Source of the DNA: Clostridiales bacterium
GTDB lineage: Bacteria; Bacillota; Clostridia; Peptostreptococcales; Acidaminobacteraceae
Direction: 5' to 3'
Length of the DNA: 41,609 bases
Assembly (NCBI GenBank): GCA_030446305.1
Contig: JASUSA010000026.1
Coordinates: forward strand, 1-41,609
The notes below the pieces were generated by a model that was not told where the DNA came from, searched no databases, and saw nothing but the letters and a program-made list of their open reading frames with translations. Shown here piece after piece: positions 8,814 through 17,089 of the stretch; position 1 is the first letter of the stretch, and each line of letters begins with the position of its first letter. The translations under genes were made by a program, and so were the position numbers.

Positions 8814-9395
8814 ATGGTTTATGCAGCATTGCTGCGCGGTATTAACGTTGGCGGCAAAAACAAAATCGCAATGTCGAAACTGAAAGAATCCTTTGAAAGC
8901 GTGGGCATGACACATGTCGTGACCTACATTAATTCGGGCAATATTATTTTTCAGTGGCATGCAGGGGAACAAACGGCACCTGAGAAGATGCCGGAGACTG
9001 CCGTAGACGTTCTTTCACAGAAACTTGAAGCAGTGATCGAAAGGGATTTCGGGCTTGCCATCAAAGTGCTCGTTCTCGACATGAATGCGATGACAGCCGT
9101 GATGGAGGCGCTACCGGACGCATGGCAGAACGATGATGCCATGAAAAGTGACGTCATGTTTTTATGGGAGCTGATATCAGAGACAGAACTGCGGTCAAAA
9201 TTAAAAATCGTAAGCGATATTGATACGGTATACATCATCAAAGAAGCGATCTTGTGGTCAGTGTTGAGAGAAAATGCCACGCGAAGCGGCATGACAAAAG
9301 TCGTGGGAACGGCACTTTATAAAAAAATGACGGTGCGAAATGTGAATACGGTTCGCAAAATTTATGCGCTGATGCTGACAAATGATCAAGTGTGA
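8814..9395 (+). CDS. DUF1697 family protein
   Basis: 193 residues with the typical DUF1697 opening YAALLRGINVGGKNKIAMSKL and TYINSGNIIFQ, and the late motif ILWSVLRENATRSGMTKVVGTALYKKMTVRN (quoted here only as a position guide: residues 142-175 carry the conserved S..R...T..NWNT-like end). Molecular function of the family is unknown. RBS AGGCGGTG precedes the ATG. It is probably co-transcribed with the PucR gene 14 bases upstream, although a functional link is not evident. In 9396-9552 there are short inverted repeats (CCTTA/TAAGG; ACCACA 9451-9456 with TGTGGT 9486-9491) but no clear terminator. Confidence 0.85.
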   Translation: MVYAALLRGINVGGKNKIAMSKLKESFESVGMTHVVTYINSGNIIFQWHAGEQTAPEKMPETAVDVLSQKLEAVIERDFGLAIKVLVLDMNAMTAVMEALPDAWQNDDAMKSDVMFLWELISETELRSKLKIVSDIDTVYIIKEAILWSVLRENATRSGMTKVVGTALYKKMTVRNVNTVRKIYALMLTNDQV

Positions 9396-9552
9396 TCAGT
9401 GAAAACCTTATGAGTAAGGAAATTGTATCATTACCATTCGTCAAATCTTTACCACACGAGATTGATTTTTCGTCGATTTCGATATTGTGGTGAAAGGATT
9501 AAAATGTAAATGACGCAATTTTCTCAAGGATAGACAGATGTGGAGGTTCGTG

Positions 9553-10083
9553 ATGATTTTATTGGTTGTAGATGTTCAAAAGGCGCTTATGGCAGAAAAG
9601 CCATATGACGCAGAAGCGTTTATCGAGAGGCTTAAAGCCCTGATTGCAGGGGCAAGAGCAAAAAATGTCGAAGTGATTTACATTCGTCACAATGAACCTG
9701 AAAGTGATTTGGCGATTGGCGCTGAGGGTTGGCAGATTGATGATGCCATTGCGCCGCTGGCAGACGAACGCATATTTGAAAAGACGTTTAACAGTGCTTT
9801 CCATCACACGTCACTGAAAGCGTATCTAGATGAAAAAGCGGTTCAGACGATTGCCATTGTTGGCCTACAGACAGAATATTGCGTTGATGCGACACTCAGG
9901 AGCGCTTTTGATTTAGAATACCAGATCATTGTCCCGGAGGATTGCAACAGTACACTTGATAATGATTATCTATCAGGCGAAAAGATTAAAACCTTTTTTA
10001 ATGAGGCGATTTGGCGTGACCGTTACGCGAAGCTCATGCCCATTGCCGACGTTTTAAACCTTTTCAGCAACAATCCCAAGTAG
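9553..10083 (+). CDS. Isochorismatase-like cysteine hydrolase
   Basis: A 176-residue member of the nicotinamidase/isochorismatase fold. The catalytic triad is visible: Asp in LLVVDVQKAL near the N terminus, a Lys in FEKTFNSAF, and Cys in GLQTEYCVDATLRSAFD. Metal-binding residues of true nicotinamidases are not obvious, so a general amidase/hydrolase role is the safe call. An upstream in-frame ATG exists at 9538, but GGAGG at 9542-9546 points to ATG 9553. The sigma-54 activator starts 13 bases after its stop, so both are probably in one transcript. Confidence 0.85.
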   Translation: MILLVVDVQKALMAEKPYDAEAFIERLKALIAGARAKNVEVIYIRHNEPESDLAIGAEGWQIDDAIAPLADERIFEKTFNSAFHHTSLKAYLDEKAVQTIAIVGLQTEYCVDATLRSAFDLEYQIIVPEDCNSTLDNDYLSGEKIKTFFNEAIWRDRYAKLMPIADVLNLFSNNPK

Positions 10084-10096
10084 ACAGAGGATGGCC

Positions 10097-12010
10097 ATGA
10101 AGATTGCATTTATAGCGCCCTATGAAGAACTGTCGCATCTCGTCAAAAATATTTCACTTGAAATGGATGTCAAGATCGACGTCTTTCCGGGGCAGTTTCA
10201 AAATGGCGCCGCATTGGCAAAGGAACTGGAACTGCAAAAGTACGAAGTGCTGATCAGTCGCGGTGCTACCTATAAAAATATTGCCAACAGTGTTTCTATT
10301 CCGGTGGTTAACTGTGATTTTACATCCTTTGACGTTTTATATGCCGTTCGGGAAGCGATTAAAATCTCGAGAAAAGTCGGTTTGATTATCAACGATAAAC
10401 TGCCGTTTAATCATGAATTTCTTTCGGAAACATTTAATATTGAACTGCTGTACATGTCGGAATACAGTGATCGGTCTAAATCAGAGCAAATGGTGGCAAG
10501 AGCCGTTGAAAGCGGTTCGGAAGTTATCGTCGGCGGCGTTACCACGGTTGCCTATGCCAAAAGTTTAGGGGTAGAGGGGGTTCTGCTCCAGACGTCGCCG
10601 GAGACGGTACGGCAGGTTATCAATAATGCCGTCGAAATCGTCAGACAGACACATCGCCAGATTTTGCAGGCGGAGCGCCTAAATCAAATTCTGACATTTT
10701 CCTATGAAGGCATCATCGTCACCGATCCCGAGGGCATTGTTACTTTTTTTAATCCAGCGGCTGAAACGATTATGGGGATCAAGGCAACTGAAATTATAGG
10801 CAATCGCGCGGATGATTTTATTCCGACGACGCGGCTGATTGACGTGATCAAAACGGGTGAATCTGAAATTGGCGCCATTCAGAAAGTACGGAATAACACC
10901 ATTGTCACCAATCGCATTCCCATTATCGTCAAGGATTCTATTGAAGGTGCCGTGGCGACATTTCAGGATGTCGGCAAAATTCAAGCCTATGAGATGAAAA
11001 TTCGTTCTGAGATTTATAAAAAGGGACTGGTTGCCAAATATACTTTTGACAATTATATTGGTGAAAGTGAAAAGGTACAGCATTTGCTGGCAAAAGCCCG
11101 CATGTATGCAACATCCGATTCCACAGTACTGATTACCGGCGAATCCGGTACGGGCAAAGAGATTTTGGCACAGGGCATTCACAATGAAAGTGAACGCAAG
11201 GCATATCCTTTTGTGGCCGTGAACTGTTCGTCCATACCCGAGCAGTTGCTGGAGAGCGAACTCTTCGGGTATGACGAAGGTGCGTTTACCGGGGCGAAAA
11301 AGGGCGGCAAGATGGGCATGTTCGAACTGGCGCATATGGGGACGATTTTCCTCGATGAAATCGGCTCAATGCCAATGAGCTTACAATCTAGCCTGCTCAG
11401 AGTATTACAGGAAAGGGAAATATGGCGGGTAGGTTCCAATCAGGTCATTCAAATCAACGTGCGGGTGATCGCGGCAGCGAACAATGACTTGCTTCAAGCG
11501 GTGGAGCAGGGGACTTTTCGACGCGATCTCTTTTATCGGTTAAACGTGCTGAAACTGGATACCATTCCCCTAAGGGAACGAAGCGGCGATATAGAGAAGC
11601 TGTTAAATTACTTTATTGAACTCCTGTGTCCGAGACGCATGACGCTTCCACCAAAGATACTTACGGCACTTCGTAATTATTATTGGCCAGGCAATGTCAG
11701 AGAACTCCAAAACTTCGTTGAACGTATTTCACTGCTCAGTGAACACATGAGCCTTGATGCGATCTATGCAGACTTTATTGAAAACAATCAACCGGAGAAT
11801 CGTCAGGTTTCAGGGCGCGTTTCAACGGAAACAGACGGCAACGCTTTGCAAATCAGTAAGGGGACGCTTAGAGCCATGGAGCAGTCGATACTTGAACAAA
11901 TGTATGCAGCGTATGACGGCAATGCGACGCTGCTGGCCGAAAAACTGGAGATTAGTCGGACGACGCTTTGGAAAAAGTTAAAAGCAATGCGTGCAGAGCA
12001 GGAGTCTTAA
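10097..12010 (+). CDS. PrpR-type sigma-54-dependent transcriptional activator
   Basis: 637 residues in four parts: a PrpR N-terminal sensor (about 1-185; in PrpR this binds methylcitrate), a PAS domain (about 195-300, with IIVTDPEGIVTFFNPAAE), a AAA+ sigma-54 activation domain with Walker A GESGTGKE (348-355), the sigma-54 contact loop GAFTGA (395-400), Walker B TIFLDE and the arginine-finger segment, then a Fis-type helix-turn-helix at the C terminus (ATLLAEKLEISRTTLWKKL). The ATG at 10097 is favoured over 10091 because AGAGG ends at 10090. The twin-palindrome element and -24/-12 promoter immediately downstream are its probable targets. The sensor type suggests a tri- or dicarboxylate ligand. 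Confidence 0.95.
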   Translation: MKIAFIAPYEELSHLVKNISLEMDVKIDVFPGQFQNGAALAKELELQKYEVLISRGATYKNIANSVSIPVVNCDFTSFDVLYAVREAIKISRKVGLIINDKLPFNHEFLSETFNIELLYMSEYSDRSKSEQMVARAVESGSEVIVGGVTTVAYAKSLGVEGVLLQTSPETVRQVINNAVEIVRQTHRQILQAERLNQILTFSYEGIIVTDPEGIVTFFNPAAETIMGIKATEIIGNRADDFIPTTRLIDVIKTGESEIGAIQKVRNNTIVTNRIPIIVKDSIEGAVATFQDVGKIQAYEMKIRSEIYKKGLVAKYTFDNYIGESEKVQHLLAKARMYATSDSTVLITGESGTGKEILAQGIHNESERKAYPFVAVNCSSIPEQLLESELFGYDEGAFTGAKKGGKMGMFELAHMGTIFLDEIGSMPMSLQSSLLRVLQEREIWRVGSNQVIQINVRVIAAANNDLLQAVEQGTFRRDLFYRLNVLKLDTIPLRERSGDIEKLLNYFIELLCPRRMTLPPKILTALRNYYWPGNVRELQNFVERISLLSEHMSLDAIYADFIENNQPENRQVSGRVSTETDGNALQISKGTLRAMEQSILEQMYAAYDGNATLLAEKLEISRTTLWKKLKAMRAEQES

Positions 12011-12031
12011 AAAATTAAAGATGAACCGTTT

Positions 12032-12088
12032 AAAAATTAAACGATCGTTCACATTGGTGTTTAATATGTGAACGATCGTTTAATTTTT
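12032..12088. promoter_or_regulatory. Twin-palindrome upstream activator sequence (also hairpin-capable)
   Basis: A perfect 23-bp inverted repeat (12032-12054 and 12066-12088, 11-base spacer). Each arm contains the 10-bp palindrome AACGATCGTT (12040-12049 and 12071-12080), whose centres are 31 bp apart, about three helical turns. It lies some 40 bases upstream of the -24 element, as expected for the enhancer of the Fis-type activator encoded just before. The right arm ends in TTTTTT, so the same element could also terminate the activator's transcript. Confidence 0.8.
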
Positions 12089-12125
12089 TGTTAGCGAATC
12101 ATGCGATTTATCACGATTTTGACTT

Positions 12126-12141
12126 TGGCATGAGGTTTGCA
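12126..12141 (+). promoter_or_regulatory. Sigma-54 (-24/-12) promoter
   Basis: TGGCATGAGGTTTGCA: GG at 12127-12128 and GC at 12139-12140, exactly the consensus spacing of TGGCAC-N5-TTGCA. It faces the transporter gene at 12268, predicting transcription from about 12152, and has its activator gene directly upstream. Confidence 0.88.
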
Positions 12142-12267
12142 CTATATAGTTGCGGCAATAAAAATTTTGAAGAAAGGGGTATGGTTTTTAGGGGTTATTA
12201 GAAATTTTTAGTTGCCACGCAATGATATCGGTCGATTATTTCTTAAAAAATTAGAGGAGGAAACAAA

Positions 12268-13521
12268 ATGAACTTGGGTGGATTATCATTAATCTTTTTA
12301 TTGGTCGCAATTGCGCTGGGTTTCTTCAGAAAAATGAATACGGGTCTTGTCGCAATGGGTCTGGCACTTGTTATCGGACGAATCGGCGGCATTCCAGATA
12401 AGACGATTATCGCGGGGTTCAGCGGCAAACTGTTTGTCATGCTCTTAGGCGTTACGTATCTTTTCAGCATCGCACAAGTGAACGGAACCTTGGAACTTTT
12501 CGCTAAAAAAGCTGTCGCACTGGCAGGGAAACGCACCAATCTCATTCCGCTGGTTATTTATGTTTTGGCAGTGTTTTTATCGGCAATCGGGCCGGGAACC
12601 ATTCCGGTCATGGCACTGATGGCCGTCTTTACCATGGCGCTTGCAGCAGAGATGGGCGTGTCCCCGCTTTTGCTGGCGCCGATGGGGATCTTAGGTGCAG
12701 CGGCAGGCGGGATATCGCCAATTGCACCAACGGGAATCATCGGGATTACACTGGCGGCTGAACAGGGAATCACCGGTATTGATATGCCGTATTTCTTTAA
12801 CTCACTCTTAGGTGAAACACTTTACGCAATTGTTTTGTACATTGTTCTAAAAGGTTACAAAATTAACGTTGAATCACCTATCAAACTAAATGAACTGCCA
12901 AGATTCAACCGCAATCAGGCGATTACACTCGTTGGTATCGGCGTTATGGTGATTTCTGTTATGTTCTTTGAGGTTAATGTTGGTCTTGCAGCATTCTTGG
13001 TTGCTGCCGTATTATCCTTCCTCAAGGTGGCAAAAGAGAAAGAGGCAATTACCAATATTCCGTGGGGAACCTTGCTGCTCGTAACAGGTGTTGGGGTTCT
13101 CATGAGCGTCGTTATTCAGCTTGAAGGAATCAAAATGCTCTCTGCCTTCCTCGCACAGTTTATGAATGAGAAGACGGCATCGCCGATTATTGGTCTCACC
13201 GGCGGCATTATGTCATGGTTCAGTTCGACATCTGGTGTCGTCATGCCAACGCTCATTCCGACGGTATCAGATATCATTGCCAATATTGGCGGCAATGTCA
13301 GCCCTGTCGATCTGATTTCTGCGATTACGATTACAGCGCATACAGCAGGTCTTAGCCCTGTTTCAACAGGTGGTGCCTTGGCACTGGCATCTTATGTTGC
13401 CAATACACACGTTTCGGAAGAAGAGCAGAATGACCTGTTTATCAAGATGTTTGCTGTGGCAGTGGCAGGTGTCCTGTTCCTGACAGTGATGGCCGGACTT
13501 GGTATTTACCGGATCTTCTAA
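12268..13521 (+). CDS. MatC-like dicarboxylate transporter (ion-transporter superfamily)
   Basis: A 417-residue integral membrane protein with about 10-12 hydrophobic helices. The N-terminal half resembles the MatC (malonate/C4-dicarboxylate carrier) N-terminal domain (LGFFRKMNTGLVAMGLALVIG), with two Pro/Gly re-entrant motifs, AIGPGTIPVMALM and FSSTSGVVMPTLIPT, typical of DASS/ArsB-NhaD transporters. It is the first gene behind the sigma-54 promoter and is followed by the diacid enzymes, so import of the cluster's substrate is the likely role. RBS GAGGAGG precedes the ATG at a good distance. The exact substrate and the coupling ion cannot be told. Confidence 0.85.
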   Translation: MNLGGLSLIFLLVAIALGFFRKMNTGLVAMGLALVIGRIGGIPDKTIIAGFSGKLFVMLLGVTYLFSIAQVNGTLELFAKKAVALAGKRTNLIPLVIYVLAVFLSAIGPGTIPVMALMAVFTMALAAEMGVSPLLLAPMGILGAAAGGISPIAPTGIIGITLAAEQGITGIDMPYFFNSLLGETLYAIVLYIVLKGYKINVESPIKLNELPRFNRNQAITLVGIGVMVISVMFFEVNVGLAAFLVAAVLSFLKVAKEKEAITNIPWGTLLLVTGVGVLMSVVIQLEGIKMLSAFLAQFMNEKTASPIIGLTGGIMSWFSSTSGVVMPTLIPTVSDIIANIGGNVSPVDLISAITITAHTAGLSPVSTGGALALASYVANTHVSEEEQNDLFIKMFAVAVAGVLFLTVMAGLGIYRIF

Positions 13522-13644
13522 GACAAGTATCGGTTATGAGTAACAAAATATCATTATTGGCAGATCGAATGTGCACGGGCTAAAAAAGTTTAATAAGAAG
13601 ATGTTAAAGCGTTTGAAATGCTTGAAACGCTTAAACTTATGACA

Positions 13645-13680
13645 ATCTTGAAGATCTTAAAGATCTTGAAAATCATGAAG
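13645..13680 (+). repeat. 9-bp tandem repeat, four copies
   Basis: ATCTTGAAG, ATCTTAAAG, ATCTTGAAA, ATCATGAAG in direct succession. With the ATG at 13639 they would encode a 14-residue peptide of Ile-Leu-Lys repeats ending at TGA 13681, but no RBS precedes it. Confidence 0.85.
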
Positions 13681-13712
13681 TGAAATGGATTAAATGGTTT
13701 TAATCCATTTCA
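13681..13712. promoter_or_regulatory. 14-bp perfect hairpin, weak terminator or operator
   Basis: TGAAATGGATTAAA (13681-13694) pairs with TTTAATCCATTTCA (13699-13712) over a 4-base loop. The stem is AT-rich and no T run follows, so it may be a processing or stability hairpin or a protein-binding palindrome rather than a terminator. Confidence 0.5.
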
Positions 13713-13763
13713 TGTATCGTGAAAGCGGCACCAAACACAATGCCGGTTAAAAGATGCATATAG

Positions 13764-13800
13764 GGTCAAGACACATGAGATCAAGACACATAGGATCATG
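13764..13800 (+). repeat. 15-bp direct repeat, two and a half copies
   Basis: GGTCAAGACACATGA (13764-13778) and GATCAAGACACATAG (13779-13793), then the start of a third copy (GATCATG). Confidence 0.7.
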
Positions 13801-13840
13801 CTGAAATGAGACTAATTGAAAAATAAAGGAGGCGACGACA

Positions 13841-15103
13841 TTGGGAATGACCATATCGGAAAAAATACTGGCAAAAGCTGCCGGTGTCGAAAAGGCAAGC
13901 GCAGGAGAAATACTTTGGGCAAAAGTTGATAAAGCGATGATGGACGACATTTTAGGACCGAGAGTAGAGATCGCCGAAAAACTGAAAAGCTTGGATAAAA
14001 ATATTTGGAATAAAGATAAAGTCGTTGTGATTTCAGATCACTATACGCCGCCGGCAAATGCAAAACAGGCTGAAATCGTGAAGTTTACACGCGAGTGGTC
14101 AGCGGCGAACGGCATAGACAACTACTATGAATTCGTGGGACCTTGTCATCAGATTATGGTGGAAAACGGTCATGCACTTCCGGGGAAAGTCATTGTCGGC
14201 ACGGATTCCCATACGTGTATGTACGGTGCAATGGGTGCTTTTGCAACGGGTGTCGGCTCGACAGAAATGCTGGGTGTACTCGTAACCGGAGAGATCTGGT
14301 TTAAAGTGCCGGAAACCATCAAAGTCGTTTGGGACGGTGTTTTGCCAAAGGGCGTTATGGCAAAAGATGTTGTCCTCAAGACCATTGGCGATATTGGCCA
14401 CGCAGGTGCGACGTATAAAGCAGTTGAACACGTCGGCACGACCATTGAAAACATGATCATGGATGAGCGCCTAGCCATTTCCAATATGGCGGTTGAAATG
14501 GGTGCAAAGGTCGGCATTATCCCTTCGGATGAAAAGACAGAGGCATATTTGGCGGCCCGCGGGATTACAGACGGCTATGAACACTATGAGAGTGATGCTG
14601 ATGCCGTTTACTGTGAAACACGCCATTACAAGGCTGAAGCATTAGAACCCGTTGTGGCATGTCCGCACGAGGTCGATAATGTGACGGCGATCAAGAATGT
14701 GGCGGGAACGGTTATTCATCAGGCCTATATTGGTTCATGTACAGGCGGCAGATACAATGATTTGCTTGAAGCATCAAAAGTGCTGAAAGGACGAAAAATA
14801 GCAAAAGGGGTCAGATTGCTGATCTCGCCGGCATCCAAAGAAGTATGGGACGCCTGTGAAAAAGACGGTATCCTGCGTACGCTCTCAGAAGCGGGCGGCA
14901 CGATTTTAGCACCGAGCTGTGGCGCATGTCTCGGGTTGCATTCAGGCGCCATTGCACCGGGAGAGGTATGTATTTCATCGACAAACCGCAATTTCCTCGG
15001 CAGAATGGGCAGCAAAGATTCCCAAATTTATCTGGCATCGCCTGTTTCAGTGGCCGCGGCAGCGATTGAAGGCAAAATAGCAGACCCGAGAAAGTATTTA
15101 TAA
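13841..15103 (+). CDS. Aconitase-family hydro-lyase, large subunit (LeuC/DmdA-like)
   Basis: 420 residues of the LeuC/homoaconitase family. The [4Fe-4S] ligands are visible as C300 in GSCTGG and C360/C363 in SCGACLG; substrate-pocket motifs GTDSHT and HCNR-type STNRNFLGRMG are also present. It forms one enzyme with the small subunit encoded 12 bases downstream. Family members isomerise or hydrate isopropylmalate, citraconate/methylmalate, homocitrate or, in Eubacterium barkeri, 2,3-dimethylmalate. No leuA/leuB biosynthetic context is present, and a CoA-transferase and lyase follow, so a catabolic citraconate/citramalate- or dimethylmalate-type reaction is likely. The start is TTG 13841 with RBS AAAGGAGG. 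Confidence 0.9.
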   Translation: MGMTISEKILAKAAGVEKASAGEILWAKVDKAMMDDILGPRVEIAEKLKSLDKNIWNKDKVVVISDHYTPPANAKQAEIVKFTREWSAANGIDNYYEFVGPCHQIMVENGHALPGKVIVGTDSHTCMYGAMGAFATGVGSTEMLGVLVTGEIWFKVPETIKVVWDGVLPKGVMAKDVVLKTIGDIGHAGATYKAVEHVGTTIENMIMDERLAISNMAVEMGAKVGIIPSDEKTEAYLAARGITDGYEHYESDADAVYCETRHYKAEALEPVVACPHEVDNVTAIKNVAGTVIHQAYIGSCTGGRYNDLLEASKVLKGRKIAKGVRLLISPASKEVWDACEKDGILRTLSEAGGTILAPSCGACLGLHSGAIAPGEVCISSTNRNFLGRMGSKDSQIYLASPVSVAAAAIEGKIADPRKYL

Positions 15104-15115
15104 GGAGGCGCGAAC

Positions 15116-15610
15116 GTGGATAAAAATATGATTGAAGGCCGTGTCTGGAAATACGGCGACAACATCAATACGGACATTATATCGCCGCCAGCCTATATGG
15201 AATTGAGCATTGAGGCAGCATCAAAGTACGCCATGAGCCCAATTGATGAAAGTTTTGCAGAAAAGTTTAAAAAAGGCGATATTTTGGTAGCGGAAAACAA
15301 TTTTGGATCGGGTTCAAGCCGTGAAACCGCACCATTGACATTGAAATACCTCGGTGTAGATATCATTGTCGCAAAGTCATTTGCACGTATTTTCTACCGA
15401 AATGCCATTAATTTAGGCATATTGGCGATTGAATGTGCTGAAACGGATAAAATTAGCGATTTAGATGAACTCGAAGTGCAGTACCTCGACGGAATCATCA
15501 TCAATCGAACAAAGGGCGAAACCTATGCATGTTCTAAAATGCCGGCACATATTATGAAAATTATTGAAATTGGCGGCCTCGTGCCGTTTCTGGAAACCTT
15601 GGAAAAATAA
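15116..15610 (+). CDS. Aconitase-family hydro-lyase, small subunit (LeuD/DmdB-like)
   Basis: 164 residues, the swivel domain partner of the preceding subunit. It shows the family motifs GDNINTDIISP near the N terminus, NNFGSGSSRE (substrate carboxylate binding) and KSFARIFYRNAINLGI. The start is GTG, with AAGGAGG a few bases upstream, inside the 12-base gap to the large-subunit gene, so the two are translated together. After the stop, AAAGCGT/ACGCTTT forms a weak hairpin before the next spacer. Confidence 0.9.
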   Translation: MDKNMIEGRVWKYGDNINTDIISPPAYMELSIEAASKYAMSPIDESFAEKFKKGDILVAENNFGSGSSRETAPLTLKYLGVDIIVAKSFARIFYRNAINLGILAIECAETDKISDLDELEVQYLDGIIINRTKGETYACSKMPAHIMKIIEIGGLVPFLETLEK

Positions 15611-15683
15611 AAAGAAAGCGTTCTATTTTGACGCTTTTGAGATATGCACAGGTCCTCACAGCAGTCACAATAAATGATGAGGA

Positions 15684-15726
15684 GCGGTGACCGCCAGTTG
15701 GTGTTTACCTTCTGGCGGTATACCGG
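15684..15726. promoter_or_regulatory. Cluster of GGT/ACC palindromes and a hairpin
   Basis: GCGGTGACCGC, GGTGTTTACC and CGGTATACCG follow each other within 43 bases, and ACCGCCAG (15690-15697) can also pair with CTGGCGGT (15712-15719). This could be an operator array or RNA hairpin controlling the downstream CoA-transferase gene. No T run follows. Confidence 0.45.
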
Positions 15727-15813
15727 CTAAAAATGGCGATGAGACTTTGCGGCGCAAGGGGATAACGCGCTGTGGGCATAAGTGATAAATCAAGTGAATT
15801 GGAGGCAATATAA

Positions 15814-17016
15814 ATGGAAACAAAACTTAAAGGCGCCTTGGGCGGATTGGTCGTACTGGATCTTACGAGAGTTCTGGCGGGACCATTTTCAACGATGATG
15901 CTTGCCGATATGGGGGCGGAAATCATAAAAATCGAAGTACCTGAAAAAGGGGATGACAGCCGTCAGTTTGGGCCGTTTAAAAACGGCGAGAGTTCGTATT
16001 TTATTAATTTAAATCGCAATAAAAAGGGAATGACACTTAACTTGAAGAAACCGGAAGGCAAGGCTGTCTTTTTGGATCTCGTGAAGAAGGCTGACGTCGT
16101 CATCGAAAACTATCGTCCCGGAACAATGGAAAAACTGGGACTCGGTTATGACGAACTCAAAAAAATTAATCCTAGGCTCGTTTACGGCTGTGTTTCAGGG
16201 TTTGGCCACTACGGCCCCTATAGCGATAGAGCGGGCTATGACATTATTGGACAGGCAATGGGTGGCTTGATGAGCACGACGGGCTGGCCGGATGGTGAAC
16301 CGACTCGGACGGGAACGGCAATGGGGGATGTCCTCGCAGGCTTATCTGTTACCATTGGTATTCTTTCAGCCGTCAGATACCGTGATGTCACTGGTATTGG
16401 CCAAAAGGTCGATGTTTCCTTGGTCGACTCAGTTGTCGCCAGTTTGGAAATCATTAATCAGATTTACCTCGTTAACGATAAGATTCCTGAACGCATCGGC
16501 AATCGCTATGAATCCGTATACCCATACGATTCCTTTAGAGGCTCTGACGGCAGTCTCGTCATCGGCTGCGGCAATGATAAACTGTGGAAACTGCTCTGCA
16601 ACCTAATGGGGACACCTGAATACATTGATGACGAACGCTATGACCGCAATCCAAAACGCGTTGCGGCACATAAAGAGGTAAAAGTTATTGTAGAAAACTG
16701 GACGATGACGAAGACGGTTGACGTTCTTATTGAAGAAATGCTGGCGGCAGGCATTCCATGTGCGCCGATCAACAATATTAAACAAGTTGTAGAAGATCCG
16801 CATATCGCAGACGCCAGAGAAATGTTTGTGGAAATCGATCATCCTAAAGCCGGTAAGATGAAGATCACCGGGTCACACATCAAACTCTATGAAACAATGC
16901 CTGAAGTCAATACACCGGCACCGACACTCGGCGAACACAATCAGGAAATTTTAAAAGACTTTTTAGGCTATGACGATGCAACCATCCAATCGCTGTCCGA
17001 TCAAAAAGTCATCTAA
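15814..17016 (+). CDS. Family III CoA-transferase (CaiB/BaiF)
   Basis: 400 residues, full length for the family. Motifs include LDLTRVLAGPFSTMMLADMGAE, IENYRPGTMEKLGLGY and TGTAMGD, where D172 aligns with the catalytic aspartate (D169) of formyl-CoA transferase that forms the acyl-anhydride intermediate. It would move CoA from a donor such as succinyl- or acetyl-CoA onto the cluster's hydroxy-diacid. The next gene is an HMG-CoA-lyase-family lyase, the pairing known for succinyl-CoA:D-citramalate CoA-transferase and D-citramalyl-CoA lyase in Chloroflexus. RBS GGAGG precedes the ATG. The family is sure, the substrate inferred. Confidence 0.92.
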   Translation: METKLKGALGGLVVLDLTRVLAGPFSTMMLADMGAEIIKIEVPEKGDDSRQFGPFKNGESSYFINLNRNKKGMTLNLKKPEGKAVFLDLVKKADVVIENYRPGTMEKLGLGYDELKKINPRLVYGCVSGFGHYGPYSDRAGYDIIGQAMGGLMSTTGWPDGEPTRTGTAMGDVLAGLSVTIGILSAVRYRDVTGIGQKVDVSLVDSVVASLEIINQIYLVNDKIPERIGNRYESVYPYDSFRGSDGSLVIGCGNDKLWKLLCNLMGTPEYIDDERYDRNPKRVAAHKEVKVIVENWTMTKTVDVLIEEMLAAGIPCAPINNIKQVVEDPHIADAREMFVEIDHPKAGKMKITGSHIKLYETMPEVNTPAPTLGEHNQEILKDFLGYDDATIQSLSDQKVI

Positions 17017-17089
17017 TGGAAATGTAATATTGGATCGAGGCTGTGTATGGCAGACAATGCACAAGGACAGTGAAAGACAGGAGTACAAA

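Larger units (their letters stand above)
13522..13840. other. Repeat-rich spacer between transporter and hydro-lyase genes
   Basis: 319 bases without a gene. They hold an AAGCGTTT/AAACGCTT inverted repeat (13607-13632), a 9-bp tandem repeat, a 14-bp hairpin, a 15-bp repeat, and the RBS AAAGGAGG (13825-13832) of the next gene. No strong terminator or sigma-A promoter was recognised, so read-through from the sigma-54 promoter is possible. Confidence 0.6.

Noticed and set aside
10679-11335. 218-codon open frame on the minus strand
   Set aside because: It lies wholly within the sigma-54 activator gene, lacks an RBS and shows no domain; it is a shadow frame.
12032-12088. Interpretation purely as a terminator
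   Set aside because: The hairpin is AT-rich, and the two identical palindromes at 31-bp spacing upstream of a sigma-54 promoter argue for protein binding. A terminator role is kept only as a possible second function.
13639-13683. Small peptide of Ile-Leu-Lys repeats
   Set aside because: No RBS precedes the ATG and the sequence is a simple 9-bp repeat; translation is unlikely.
15732-15752. Second sigma-54 promoter (TGGCGATGAGACTTTGC)
   Set aside because: GG and GC are two bases too far apart for a -24/-12 element. A similar near-match at 13558-13575 fails for the same reason.
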